From assembly GCF_051014445.1 (NCBI RefSeq), contig NW_027488384.1, positions 558,001-622,000 of the forward strand: DNA of 64,000 bases, read 5' to 3'. The position numbers were made by a program, and so were the translations under genes. This stretch comes from Colletes latitarsis. Taxonomy: Eukaryota > Arthropoda > Insecta > Hymenoptera > Colletidae. Numbering within the stretch: position 1 is the stretch's first letter; each line of letters begins with the position of its first letter. Shown one piece after another: positions 21,525 to 36,354 of the stretch. The notes beneath the pieces are model-generated. The model was not told the DNA's origin. It ran no database searches and saw nothing but the letters and a program-made list of their open reading frames with translations.

Positions 21525-24500
21525 AGGTCTGGGATTTGCCCTCATTACGGTCATACTTTCGCATTTTTCACATACTTGTTGAACAGATCCTGGGATTTTT
21601 TCTGGTTTGGATCACGTAGTACTGTGGTACCACACTGAAACAGTCGATTAAACCTGGTCTTGATAAATATTTTAGAGGATAACGCGTGTTAGGTCTGGGT
21701 TAAGTCTAGGATTTGCCCTCATCAGGCTCATACTTTCGCATATCTCTCATACTTGTTGGCCAGATCCTAGGCTTCCACTGGTTTGGATCACGTAGTAATG
21801 TGGTACCACACTGAAACAGTCAATTAAACCTGGTCTTGATAGATATTTTAGAGGATAACGCGTGTTAGGTCTGGGTTAGGTCTAGGATTTGCCCTCATCA
21901 GGCTCACACTTTCGCGTTTTTCACATACTTGTTGAACAGATCCTGGGTTTTTTCTTGTTTCGATCACGTAGTAAAGTGGTACCACACTGAAACAGTCAAT
22001 TAACCATGGTCTTGATAAATATTTCAGAGGATAACGCATGTTAGGTCTGGGCTAGGTCTAGGATTTGCCCTCATCAGGCTCATACTTTCGCATATTTCTC
22101 ATACTTGTTTGCTAGATCCTGTGCCTTTTCTGGATTGGATCACGTTGTAATGTTGTACCACATTGAAACTGTCATTTAAACGTGGTTTCCGTCAATATTT
22201 TTGAGGATAACACATGTTGGGTCTAGGTTAGGTCTAGGATTTGCCCTCATCAGGCTCATACTTTCGCGTTTTTCACATACTTGTTGAACAGATCCTGGGT
22301 TTTTTCTTGTTTCGATCACGTAGTAAAGTGGTACCACACTGAAACAGTCAATTAACCATGGTCTTGATAAATATTTCAGAGGATAACGCATGTTAGGTCT
22401 GGGCTAGGTCTAGGATTTGCCCTCATCAGGCTCATACTTTCGCATATTTCTCATACTTGTTGGCCAGATCCTAGGCTTCCACTGGTTTGGATCACGTAGT
22501 AATGTGGTACCACACTGAAACAGTCAATTAAACATGGTCTTGATAAATATTTCAGAGGATAACGCATGATAGGTCTGGGCTAGGTCTAGGATTTGCCCTC
22601 ATCAGGCTCATACTTTCGCATATTTCTCATTCTTGTTGGCTAGATCCTGGGCTTTTTCTGGTTTGGATCACGTAGTAATGTGGTACCACACTGAAACAGT
22701 CAATTAAACCTGGTTTCGATTAATATTTTAGTGGATAACGCATGTTAGGTCTAGGTTAGGCCTGGGATTTTCCCTCATCAGACTCATACTGTCGCATTCT
22801 TCACATACTTGTTGAACAGATCCTGGGTTTTTTCTGTTTTCTTTCTCGTAGTAATGTGGTACCACACTGAAACAGTCGATTAAACCTGGTTTCGATCAAT
22901 ATTTTAGAGGATAACGCCTGTTATGTCTAGGTTAGGCCAGGGATTTTCCCTCATCAGACTCATACTTTCGCATTCTTCACATACTCGTTGAACTGATCCT
23001 GGGCTTTTCTGGATTGGATCACGTAGTAATGTGGTACCACACTGAAACTGCCAACTAAACCTGGTTTCCTTTAATATTTTACAGGATAACACATGTTAGA
23101 TCTAGGTTAGGTCTAGGATTTGCCCTCATCAGCTTCATACTTTCGCATTCTTCACATACTTCTTGAACAGATCCTGGGCTTTTTCTGGTTTGGATCACGT
23201 AGTAATATGGTACCACACTGAAACAGTCAATTAAACCTGGTTTCGATTAATATTTTAGTGGATAACGCATGTTAGGTCTAGGTTAGGCCTGGGATTTTCC
23301 CTCATCAGACTCATACTGTCGCATTCTTCACATACTTGTTGAACAGATCCTGGGTTTTTTCTGTTTTCTTTCTCGTAGTAATGTGGTACCACACTGAAAC
23401 AGTCAATTAAACCTGGTCTTGATAAATATTTTAGAGGATAACGCGTGTTAGGTCTGGGTTAGATCTAGGATTTGCCCTCATCAGGCTCATACTTTCGCAT
23501 ATTTCTCATACTTGTTTGCTAGATCCCGGGCCTTTTCTGGATTGGATCACGTTGTAATTTTGTACCACACTGATACTCTCATTTAAACGTGGTTTCAGTC
23601 AATATCTTAGAGGATAACACATGTTAGGTATAGGTTACGTCTAGGATTTGCCCTCATCAGTCTCATACTTTCGCATTCTTCACATAATTCTTGAACAGAT
23701 CCTGGGTTTTTTCTTGTTTCGAGCACGTAGTAATGTGGTACCACACTGAAACAGTCGATTAAACCTGGTTTCGAACGATATTTTTGAGGATAGCGCATGT
23801 TAGGTCAAGGTTAGGCCTGGGATTTTCCCTCATCAGACTCATACTTTCGTATTCTTCACATACTTGTTGAACTGATCCTGGGTTTCTTCTGGTTTGGATC
23901 ACGTAGTAATGTGGTACCACACTGAAACAGTCAATTAAACCTGGTCTTGATAAATATTTCAGAGGATAACGCATGTTAGGTCTGGGGTAGGTCTAGGATT
24001 TGCCCTCATCAGGCTCATACTTTCGCATATTTCTCATACTTGTTTGCTAGATCCTGGGCCTTTTCTGGATTGGATCACGTTGTAATGTTGTACCACACTG
24101 AAACTGTCATTTAAACGTGGTTTCCGTCAATATTTTTGAGGATAACACATGTTGGGTCGAGGTTAGGTCTAGGATTTGCCCTCATCAGGCTCATACTTTC
24201 GCGTTTTTCACATACTTGTTGAACAGATCCTGGGTGTTTTCTTGTTTCGATCACGTAGTAAAGTGGTACCACACTGAAACAGTCAATTAACCATGGTCTT
24301 GATAAATATTTCAGAGGATAACGCATGTTAGGTCTGGGGTAGGTCTAGGATTTGCCCTCATCAGGCTCATACTTTCGCATATTTCTCATACTTGTTTGCT
24401 AGATCCTGGGCCTTTTCTGGATTGGATCACGTTGTAATGTTGTACCACACTGAAACTGTCATTTAAACGTGGTTTCCGTCAATATTTTTGAGGATAACAC

Positions 24501-27236
24501 ATGTTGGGTCTAGGTTAGGTCTAGCTTTTGCCCTCATCAGGCTCATACTTTCGCGTTTTTCACATACTTGTTGAACAGATCCTGGGTTTTTTCTTGTTTC
24601 GATCACGTAGTAATGTGGTACCACGCTGAAGCAGACCATTAAACCTGATTTCGATTAATATTTTGGAGGATAACACACGTTAGGTCTAGGTTAGGTGGGG
24701 ATTTGCCCACATCAGGGTCATACTTTCGCAGTTTTAACATACATGTTGACCTGATCGAGGGTTTTTTCTGCATTGCATCACGTAGTAATGTGGTACCACA
24801 CTAAAACTGTCCATTAAAACTGGATTCGATCAATATTTTATAGGATAACGCAAGTTATGTCTGGGATAGGTCTGAGATTTGCCCTCACCAGACTCGTACT
24901 TTCGCGTTTTTCACATACTTGTTGAACAGATACTAGGTTTTTTCTGGTTTGGATCACGTAGTAATGTGGTACCACACTGAAACAGTCAATTAAACCTGGT
25001 CTTGATAAATATTTCAGAGGATAACGCGTGTTAGGTCTGGGTTAGATCTAGGATTTGCCCTCATCAGGCTCATACTTTCGCATATTTCTCATACTTGTTT
25101 GCTAGATCCTGGGCCATTTCTGGATTGGATCACGTTGTAATGTTGTACCACACTGAAACTCTCATTTAAACGTGGTTTCCGTCAATATTTTAGAGGATAA
25201 CACATGTTAGGTCTAGGTTAGGTCTAGGATTTGCCATCATCAGTCTCATACTTTCGCATTCTTCACATAATTCTTGAACAGATCCTGGGTTTTTTCTTGT
25301 TTCGATCACGTAGTAATGTGGTGCCACACTGAAACAGACCATTAAACCTGGTTTCAATTAATATTTTAGAGGAGAACACATGTTAAGTCTAGGTTAGGTC
25401 TGGGATTTGCCCTCATCAGGGTCATACTTTCGCAGTTTTAACATACATGGAAACCTGATCGATGGTTTTTTCTGCTTTGGATCACGTCGTAAAGTGGTAC
25501 CACACTGAAACAGTCAATTAAACCTGGTTTCGATCAATATTTTATAGGATAACGCTAGTTAGGTCTGGGACAGGTCTGGGATTTGCACACATCAGGGTCA
25601 TACTTTCGCAGATTTAACATACATGTTGGCCTGATCGTGGGTTTTTTCTGCTTTGGATCACGTAGCAAAGTGGTACCGCAATAAAACAGTCAATTAAACC
25701 TGGTTTCGATTAATATTTTAGAGGATAACACATGTTAAGTCTTGGTTAGGTCTGGGATTTGCCCTCATCAGGGTCATACTTTGGCAGTTTTAACATACAT
25801 GTAAACCTGATCGATCGTTTTTTCTGGTTTGGATCACGTACTAATGTGGTACCACACTGAAACAGTCCATTAAACCTGGTTTCGATCTATATTTTAGAGG
25901 ATAACGCATGTTAGGTCTAGCTTAGGCTGGGGATTTGCCCTCATCAGGGTCATCCTTTCGCAGTTTTAACATACATATTGACCTGAGCGAGGGTTTTTTC
26001 TGCTTTGGATCACGTAGCAAAGTGGTACCACACTAAAACAGTCAATTAAACCTGATTTCGATTAATATTTTAGAGGATAACACACGTTAGTTCTAGGTTA
26101 GGTGGGGATTTGCCCTCATCAGGGTCATACTTTCACAGTTTTAACATACATGTTGACCTGATCGAGGGTTTTTTCTGCATTGCATCGCGTAGTAATGTGG
26201 TAAAACACTAAAACAGACAATTAAACCTGGTCTTGATAAATATTTTAGAGGATAACGCGTGTTAGGTCTGGGTTAGGTCTAGGATTTGCCCTCATCAGGC
26301 TCATACTTTCGCATATTTCTCGTACTTGTTGGCCAGATCCTAGGCTTCCACTGGTTTGGATCACGTAGTAATGTGGTACCACACTGAAACAGTCAATTAA
26401 ACCTGGTCTTGATAGATATTTTAGAGGATAACGCGTGTTAGGTCTGGGTTAGGTCTAGGATTTACCCTCATCAGGCTCATACTTTCGCATATTTCTCATA
26501 CTTGTTTGCTAGATCCTGGGCCTTTTCTGGATTGGATCACGATGTAATGTTGTACCACACTGAAACTGTCATTTTAACGTGGTTTCCGTCAATATTTTTG
26601 AGGATAACACATGTTAGGTCTAGGTTAGGTCTAGGATTTGCCCTCATCAGTCTCATACTTTCGCATATTTCTCATACTTGTTTGCTAGATCCTGGGCCTT
26701 TTCTGGTTTGGATCACTTGGTAATGTGGAACCACACTGAAACTGTCAATTAAACACGGTCTTGATAATTATTTTAGAGGATAACGCAAGTTAGGTCTGGG
26801 ATAGGTCTGGGATTTGCCCTCATCAGTGTCATATTTTCGCATATTTCTCATACTTGTTGGCCAGATCCTAGGCTTCCACTGGTTTGGATCACGTAGTAAT
26901 GTGGTACCACACTGAAACAGTCAATTAAACCTGGTCTTGATAAATATTTTAGAGGATACCGCGTGTTAGGTCTGGGTTAGGTCTAGGATTTGCCCACATC
27001 AGGCTCATACATTCGCATATTTCTCATACTTGTTTGCTAGATCCTAGGTTTCTTCTGTTTTCTTTCACGTAGTAATGTGGTACCACACTGAAACAGTCGA
27101 ATAAACCTTGTTTCGATCAATATTTTAGAGGGTATCGCATGTTATGTCTAGGTTAGGCCAGGGATTTTCCCTCATCAGACTCATACTTTCGCATTCTTCA
27201 CATACTTGTTGAACTGATCCTGGGCTTTTCTGGATT
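21511..27236. repeat. Second copy of the 7,036-bp duplication, part right of the retrotransposon
   Basis: This matches 8465-14190 with a constant offset of 13046 bp, so there is no net indel across about 5.7 kb and only about four substitutions that I could see. It diverges after the shared GGATCACGTAGTAATG word near 27236, where the duplication ends. It is all satellite. The ORFs of 60-70 codons here are also present in the first copy and are not genes. Confidence 0.9.
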
Positions 27237-30200
27237 GGATCACGTAGTAATGTGGTACCACACTAAAACTGTCCATTAGAACTGGATTCGATCAATATTT
27301 TATAGGATAACGCAAGTTATGTCTGGGATAGGTCTGGGATTTGCCCTCATCAGGCTCATACTTTCGCGTTTTTCACATACTTGTTGAACAGATACTAGGT
27401 TTTTTCTGGTTTGGATCACGTAGTAATGTGGAACCACACTTAAACAGTCAATTAAACATGGTCTTGATAAATATTTTATAGGATAACGCAAGTTATGTCT
27501 GGGATAGATCTGGTATTTGCCCTCATCAGGCTCATACTTTCGCGTTTTTCACATACTTGTTGAACAGATCCTGGGTTTCTTCTGGTTTGTATCACGTAGT
27601 AATGTGGTACCACACTGAAACAGTCAATTAAACCTGGTTTCGATCAATATTTTAGAGGATAACGCAAGTTAGGTCTGGGATAGGTCTGGGATTTGCACTC
27701 ATCGTGGTCAGTTTTTCGCATTTTTCACATACTTGTTGAACAGATCCTGCGATTTTTTCTGGTTTGGATCACGTAGTAATGTGGTACCACACTGAAACAG
27801 TCAATTAGACCTGGTCTTGATAAATATTTTAGAGGATAACGCGTGTTAGGTCTGGGTTAGGTCTAGGATTTGCCCTCATCAGGCTCATTCTTTCGCATAT
27901 TTCTCATACTTGTTTGCTAGATCCTGGGCCTTTTCTGGATTGGATCACGTTGTAATGTTGTCCCACACTGACACAGTCAATTAAACGTGGTCTTGATAAA
28001 TATTTTGGAGGATAACGCAAGTTAGGTCTGGGATAGGTCTGGGATTTGCCCTCATCGGGCTCATACTTTCGCATATTTCTCATACTTGTTGGCCAGATCC
28101 TAGGCTTCCACTGGTTTGGATCACGTAGTAATGTGGTACCACACTGAAACTGTCAATTAAACGTGGCTTCGATCAATATTTTAGAGGATAACGCATGTTA
28201 GGTCTAGCTTAGGCCAGGGATTTGCCCTCATCAGGGTCATCCTTTCGCAGTTTTAACATACATGTGGACCAGAGCGAGGGTTTTTCCTGTTTTGGATCAC
28301 GTAGCATAGTGGTACCACACTAAAACAGTCAATCAAACCTGGTTTCGATAAATATTTTAGAGGATAACGCAAGTTATGTCTGGGATAGGTCTGGGATTTG
28401 CCCTCATCAGGCTCATACTTTCGCGTTTTTCACAAACTTGTTGAAGAGATCCTGGGCTTTTTCTGGTTTGGATCACGTAGTAATGCGGTACCACACTGAA
28501 ACAGCCAATTAATCCTGGTTACGATCAATATTTTAGAGGATAACGAACTCTAGGACTCGGTTAGGCTCGGAATTTTCCCACATCGGACTCATACTTTCGC
28601 ATTCTTCACATACTTCTTGAACAGATCCTGGGTTTTTTCTGGTTTGGATCACGTAGTAATGTGGTATCACACTGAAACAGTCCATTAAACCTGATTTCGA
28701 TTAATATTTTGGAGGATAACACACGTTAGGTCTAGGTTAGGTGGGGATTTGCCCACATCAGGGTCATACTTTCGCAGTTTTAACATACATGTTGACCTGA
28801 TCGAGGGTTTTTTCTGCATTGCATCACGTAGTAATGTGGTACCACACTAAAACTGTCCATTAAAACTGGATTCGATCAATATTTTATAGGATAACGCAAG
28901 TTATGTCTGGGATACGTCTGGGATTTGCCCTCATCAGGCTCATACTTTCGCGTTTTTCACATACTTGTTGAACAGATCCTCGGCTTTTTATGGTTTGGAT
29001 CACGTAGTAATGTGGTACCACACAGAAGCAGTCCATTAAACCTGGTTTCCATCTATATTTTAGAGGACAACGCATGTTAGGTCTAGGTTAGGCCTGGGAT
29101 TTGCCCTCATCAGCGTCATACTTTCACATTTTTCACATACTTGTTGTACATATTCTGGGTTTTTTCTGGTTTGGATCACGTAGTAATGTGGTACCACACG
29201 GAAACAGACCATTAAACCTGATTTCGATTAATATTTTAGTGGATAACGCATGTTAGGTCTAGGTTAGGCCTGGGATTTTCCCTCATCAGACTCACACTTT
29301 CGCATTCTTCACATACTTGTTGAACAGATCCTGGGTTTTTTCTGTTTTCTTTCACGTAGTAATGTGGTACCACACTGAAACTGTCCATTAAAACTTGATT
29401 CGAACAATATTTTATAGGATAACGCAAGTTATGTCTGGGATAGGTCTGGGATTTGCGCTCATCAGGGTCATACTTTCGCAGTTTTAACATACATGTTGAC
29501 CTGATCGAGGGTTTTTTCTGCATTGGATCAGGTAGTAAAGTGGTACCACACTAAAACTGTCCATTAAAACTGGATTCGATTAATATTTTATAGGATAACG
29601 CAAGTTATGTCTGGGACAGGTCTGGGATTTGCCCTCATCAGGGTCATACTTTCGCAGTTTTAACATACATGTTGACCTGATCGAGGGTTTTTTCTGCATT
29701 GGATCACGTAGAAATGTGGTACCACACTGAAGCAGACAACTAAACCTGGTTTCGATCAATATTTTAGAGGATAACGCACGTTAGGTCTGGGTTAGGTCTA
29801 GGATTTGCCCTCATCAGGTTCATACTTTCGCATTTTTCACATACTTGTTGAACAGACCCTGGGATTTTTTCTGGTTTGGATCACGTGGTAATGTGGTATC
29901 ACACTGAAACTGTCATTTAAACGTGGTTTCCGGCAATATTTTAGAGGGTAGCACATGTTAGGTCTAGGTTAGGTCTAGGATTTGCCCTCATCAGTCTCAT
30001 ACTTCCGCATTCTTCACATACTTCTTGAACAGATCCTGGGCTTTTTCTGGATTGGATCACGTAGTAATGTGGTACCACACTGAAACAGACCATTAAACCT
30101 GGTTTCGATAAATATTTTAGAGAATAATTCATGTTAGGTCTAGGTTAGGTCTGGCATTTGCTCTCATCGGACTCGTACTTTCGCATATTTCTCATGCTAG

Positions 30201-32159
30201 ATGGCCAGATTCTGGGCTTTTTCTGGTTTGGATCACGTAGTAATGTGGTACCACACTGAAACAGTACATTAAACCTGGTTTCGATCAATATTTTAGAGGA
30301 TAGCGCATGTTATGTCTAGGTTAGGCCTGGGATTGGCCGACATCAGACTCATACCTTCGCATTTTTCACATACCTGTTGAACACATCCTGGATTTTGCTG
30401 GTTTGGATCACGTAGTAATGTGGTACCACACTGAAACAGATCATTAAACCTGGTTTCGATTAATATTTTAGTGGATAACACATGTTAGGTCTAGGTTAGG
30501 TCTGGGATTTGCCCTCATCAGGGTCATATTTTCGCGTTTTTCATATACTTGTTGAACAGATCCTGGGATTTTTTCTGGTTTGGATCACGTAGTAATGTGG
30601 TACCACACTGAAACTGTCATTTAAACGTGGTTTCCGTCAATATTTTTGAGGATAGCACATGTTGGGTCTAGGTTAGGTCTAGGATTTGCCCTCATCAGGC
30701 TCACACTTTCGCGTTTTTCACATACTTGTTGAACAGATCCTGGGTTTTTTCTTGTTTCGATCACGTAGTAAAGTGGTACCACACTGAAACAGTCAATTAA
30801 CCATGGTCTTGATAAATATTTCAGAGGATAACGCATGTTAGGTCTGGGCTAGGTCTAGGATTTGCCCTCATCAGGCTCATACTTTCGCATATTTCTCATA
30901 CTTGTTTGCTAGATCCTGGGCCTTTTCTGGATTGGATCACGTTGTAATGTTGTACCACACTGAAACTGTCATTTAAACGTGGTTTCCGTCAATATTTTTG
31001 AGGATAACACATGTTGGGTCTAGGTTAGGTCTAGGATTTGCCCTCATCAGGCTCATACTTTCGCGTTTTTCACATACTTGTTGAACAGATCCTGGGTTTT
31101 TTCTTGTTTCGATCACGTAGTAATGTGGTACCACACTGAAACAGTCAATTAAACATGGTCTTGATAAATATTTCAGAGGATAACGCATGATAGGTCTGGG
31201 CTAGGTCTAGGATTTGCCCTCATCAGGCTCATACTTTCGCATATTTCTCATTCTTGTTGGCTAGATCCTGGGCTTTTTCTGGTTTGGATCACGTAGTAAT
31301 GTGGTACCACACTGAAACAGTCAATTAAACCTGGTTTCGATTAATATTTTAGTGGATAACGCATGTTAGGTCTAGGTTAGGCCTGGGATTTTCCCTCATC
31401 AGACTCATACTGTCGCATTCTTCACATACTTGTTGAACAGATCCTGGGTTTTTTCTGTTTTCTTTCTCGTAGTAATGTGGTACCACACTGAAACAGTCGA
31501 TTAAACCTGGTTTCGATCAATATTTTAGAGGATAACGCCTGTTATGTCTAGGTTAGGCCAGGGATTTTCCCTCATCAGACTCATACTTTCGCATTCTTCA
31601 CATACTCGTTGAACTGATCCTGGGCTTTTCTGGATTGGATCACGTAGTAATGTGGTACCACACTGAAACTGCCAACTAAACCTGGTTTCCGTTAATATTT
31701 TACAGGATAACACATGTTAGATCTAGGTTAGGTCTAGGATTTGCCCTCATCAGCTTCATACTTTCGCATTCTTCACATACTTCTTGAACAGATCCTGGGC
31801 TTTTTCTGGTTTGGATCACGTAGTAATATGGTACCACACTGAAACAGTCAATTAAACCTGGTTTCGATTAATATTTTAGTGGATAACGCATGTTAGGTCT
31901 AGGTTAGGCCTGGGATTTTCCCTCATCAGACTCATACTGTCGCATTCTTCACATACTTGTTGAACAGATCCTGGGTTTTTTCTGTTTTCTTTCTCGTAGT
32001 AATGTGGTACCACACTGAAACAGTCAATTAAACCTGGTCTTGATAAATATTTTAGAGGATAACGCGTGTTAGGTCTGGGTTAGATCTAGGATTTGCCCTC
32101 ATCAGGCTCATACTTTCGCATATTTCTCATACTTGTTTGCTAGATCCCGGGCCTTTTCT

Positions 32160-33040
32160 GGATTGGATCACGTTGTAATTTTGTACCACACTGATACTCT
32201 CATTTAAACGTGGTTTCAGTCAATATCTTAGAGGATAACACATGTTAGGTATAGGTTACGTCTAGGATTTGCCCTCATCAGTCTCATACTTTCGCATTCT
32301 TCACATAATTCTTGAACAGATCCTGGGTTTTTTCTTGTTTCGAGCACGTAGTAATGTGGTACCACACTGAAACAGTCGATTAAACCTGGTTTCGATCGAT
32401 ATTTTTGAGGATAGCGCATGTTAGGTCAAGGTTAGGCCTGGGATTTTCCCTCATCAGACTCATACTTTCGTATTCTTCACATACTTGTTGAACTGATCCT
32501 GGGTTTCTTCTGGTTTGGATCACGTAGTATTGTGGTACTACACTGAAACAGTCAATTAAACCTGGTCTTGATAAATATTTTAGAGGATAACGCGTGTTAG
32601 GTCTGGGTTAGGTCTAGGATTTGCCCTCATCAGGCTCATACTTTCGCATATTTCTCATACTTGTTTGCTAGATCCTGGGCCATTTCTGGATTGGATCACG
32701 TTGTAATTTTGTACCACACTGATACTCTCATTTAAACGTGGTTTCAGTCAATATCTTAGAGGATAACACATGTTAGGTATAGGTTACGTCTAGGATTTGC
32801 CCTCATCAGTCTCATACTTTCGCATTCTTCACATAATTCTTGAACAGATCCTGGGTTTTTTCTTGTTTCGAGCACGTAGTAATGTGGTACCACACTGAAA
32901 CAGTCGATTAAACCTGGTTTCGATCGATATTTTTGAGGATAGCGCATGTTAGGTCAAGGTTAGGCCTGGGATTTTCCCTCATCAGACTCATACTTTCGTA
33001 TTCTTCACATACTTGTTGAACTGATCCTGGGTTTCCTCTG
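32160..33040. repeat. Three-monomer (528-bp) local duplication
   Basis: About 32160-32510 recurs at about 32688-33038 with an offset of 528 bp, exactly three monomers, including the unusual words TTGTAATTTTGTACCACAC and GTATAGGTTACGTC. The paralogous segment at 23525-23880 has only one copy of these words, so the step happened after this segment was copied from, or together with, the 7-kb unit. Confidence 0.8.
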
Positions 33041-36000
33041 GTTTGGATCACGTAGTAATGTGGTACCACACTGAAACAGTCAATTAAACCTGGTCTTGAT
33101 AAATATTTCAGAGGATAACGCATGTTAGGTCTGGGGTAGGTCTAGGATTTGCCCTCATCAGGCTCATACTTTCGCATATTTCTCATACTTGTTTGCTAGA
33201 TCCTGGGCCTTTTCTGGATTGGATCACGTTGTAATGTTGTACCACACTGAAACTGTCATTTAAACGTGGTTTCCGTCAATATTTTTGAGGATAACACATG
33301 TTGGGTCGAGGTTAGGTCTAGGATTTGCCCTCATCAGGCTCATACTTTCGCGTTTTTCACATACTTGTTGAACAGATCCTGGGTGTTTTCTTGTTTCGAT
33401 CACGTAGTAAAGTGGTACCACACTGAAACAGTCAATTAACCATGGTCTTGATAAATATTTCAGAGGATAACGCATGTTAGGTCTGGGGTAGGTCTAGGAT
33501 TTGCCCTCATCAGGCTCATACTTTCGCATATTTCTCATACTTGTTTGCTAGATCCTGGGCCTTTTCTGGATTGGATCACGTTGTAATGTTGTACCACACT
33601 GAAACTGTCATTTAAACGTGGTTTCCGTCAATATTTTTGAGGATAACACATGTTGGGTCTAGGTTAGGTCTAGCTTTTGCCCTCATCAGGCTCATACTTT
33701 CGCGTTTTTCACATACTTGTTGAACAGATCCTGGGTTTTTTCTTGTTTCGATCACGTAGTAATGTGGTACCACGCTGAAGCAGACCATTAAACCTGATTT
33801 CGATTAATATTTTGGAGGATAACACACGTTAGGTCTAGGTTAGGTGGGGATTTGCCCACATCAGGGTCATACTTTCGCAGTTTTAACATACATGTTGACC
33901 TGATCGAGGGTTTTTTCTGCATTGCATCACGTAGTAATGTGGTACCACACTAAAACTGTCCATTAAAACTGGATTCGATCAATATTTTATAGGATAACGC
34001 AAGTTATGTCTGGGATAGGTCTGAGATTTGCCCTCACCAGACTCGTACTTTCGCGTTTTTCACATACTTGTTGAACAGATACTAGGTTTTTTCTGGTTTG
34101 GATCACGTAGTAATGTGGTACCACACTGAAACAGTCAATTAAACCTGGTCTTGATAAATATTTCAGAGGATAACGCGTGTTAGGTCTGGGTTAGATCTAG
34201 GATTTGCCCTCATCAGGCTCATACTTTCGCATATTTCTCATACTTGTTTGCTAGATCCTGGGCCATTTCTGGATTGGATCACGTTGTAATGTTGTACCAC
34301 ACTGAAACTCTCATTTAAACGTGGTTTCCGTCAATATTTTAGAGGATAACACATGTTAGGTCTAGGTTAGGTCTAGGATTTGCCATCATCAGTCTCATAC
34401 TTTCGCATTCTTCACATAATTCTTGAACAGATCCTGGGTTTTTTCTTGTTTCGATCACGTAGTAATGTGGTACCACACAGAAGCAGTCCATTAAACCTGG
34501 TTTCCATCTATATTTTAGAGGACAACGCATGTTAGGTCTAGGTTAGGCCTGGGATTTGCCCTCATCAGCGTCATACTTTCACATTTTTCACATACTTGTT
34601 GTACATATTCTGGGTTTTTTCTGGTTTGGATCACGTAGTAATGTGGTACCACACGGAAACTGACCATTAAACCTGATTTCGATTAATATTTTAGTGGATA
34701 ACGCATGTTAGGTCTAGGTTAGGCCTGGGATTTTCCCTCATCAGACTCACACTTTCGCATTCTTCACATACTTGTTGAACAGATCCTGGGTTTTTTCTGT
34801 TTTCTTTCACGTAGTAATGTGGTACCACACTGAAACTGTCCATTAAAACTGGATTCGAACAATATTTTATAGGATAACGCAAATTATGTCTGGGATAGGT
34901 CTGGGATTTGCGCTCATCAGGGTCATACTTTCGCAGTTTTAACATACATGTTGTCCTGATCGAGGGTTTTTTCGGCATTGGATCACGTAGTAAAGTGGTA
35001 CCACACTAAAACTGTCCATTAAAACTGGATTCGATTAATATTTTATAGGATAACGCAAGTTATGTCTGGGACAGGTCTGGGATTTGCCCTCATCAGGGTC
35101 ATACTTTCGCAGTTTTAACATACATGTTGACCTGATCGAGGGTTTTTTCTGCATTGGATCACGTAGAAATGTGGTACCACACTGAAGCAGACAACTAAAC
35201 CTGGTTTCGATCAATATTTTAGAGGATAACGCACGTTAGGTCTGGGTTAGGTCTAGGATTTGCCCTCATCAGGTTCATACTTTCGCATTTTTCACATACT
35301 TGTTGAACAGACCCTGGGATTTTTTCTGGTTTGGATCACGTGGTAATGTGGTATCACACTGAAACTGTCATTTAAACGTGGTTTCCGGCAATATTTTAGA
35401 GGATAGCACATGTTAGGTCTAGGTTAGGTCTAGGATTTGCCCTCATCAGTCTCATACTTTCGCATTCTTCATATACTTCTTGAACAGATCCTGGGCTTTT
35501 TCTGGATTGGATCACGTAGTAATGTGGTACCACACTGAAACAGACCATTAAACCTGGTTTCGATAAATATTTTAGAGAATAATTCATGTTAGGTCTAGGT
35601 TAGGTCTGGCATTTGCTCTCATCGGACTCGTACTTTCGCATATTTCTCATGCTAGATGGCCAGATTCTGGGCTTTTTCTGGTTTGGATCACGTAGTAATG
35701 TGGTACCACACTGAAACAGTACATTAAACCTGGTTTCGATCAATATTTTAGAGGATAGCGCATGTTATGTCTAGGTTAGGCCTGGGATTGGCCGACATCA
35801 GACTCATACCTTCGCATTTTTCACATACCTGTTGAACACATCCTGGATTTTGCTGGTTTGGATCACGTAGTAATGTGGTACCACACTGAAACAGATCATT
35901 AAACCTGGTTTCGATTAATATTTTAGTGGATAACACATGTTAGGTCTAGGTTAGGTCTGGGATTTGCCCTCATCAGGGTCATATTTTCGCGTTTTTCATA

Positions 36001-36349
36001 TACTTGTTGAACAGATCCTGGGATTTTTTCTGGTTTGGATCACGTAGTAATGTGGTACCATACTGAAACAGTCAATTAAACCTGATTTCGATCAATATTT
36101 TAGAGGATAACGCACTTTAGGTCTGGGTTAGGTCTAGGATTTGCCCTCATCAGGCTCATACTTTCGCAGTTTTAACATACATGTTGACCTGATCGAGGGT
36201 TTTTTCTGCATTGGATCACGTAGTAAAGTGGTACCACACTGAAACTGTCCATTAAAACTGGATTCGAACAATATTTTATAGGATAACGCAAGTTATGTCT
36301 GGGACAGGTCTGGGATTTGCCCTCATCAGGGTCATACTTTCGCAGTTTT

Positions 36350-36354
36350 AACAT
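36350..36354. repeat. 5-bp target duplication, left of the solo LTR
   Basis: AACAT ends the satellite word CGCAGTTTTAACAT and recurs at 37995-37999 immediately after the insertion. Uninterrupted satellite monomers elsewhere read TTTTAACATACATGTTGACC, with a single AACAT before ACATG (for example near 29660 and 35117). Confidence 0.85.

Larger units (their letters stand above)
27237..36354. repeat. 176-bp satellite block with a 5,455-bp long-range repeat
   Basis: Monomers continue. Sequence from about 28990 to 30605 recurs from about 34445 to 36060 with a 5455-bp offset (31 monomers minus 1 bp) and a small number of substitutions. The middle part, about 30600-34440, closely resembles 22150-25320 of the 7-kb unit, so this block is a patchwork of previously existing units. 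Part of it is locally tripled in a 528-bp (3-monomer) step. No gene is visible. Confidence 0.9.
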
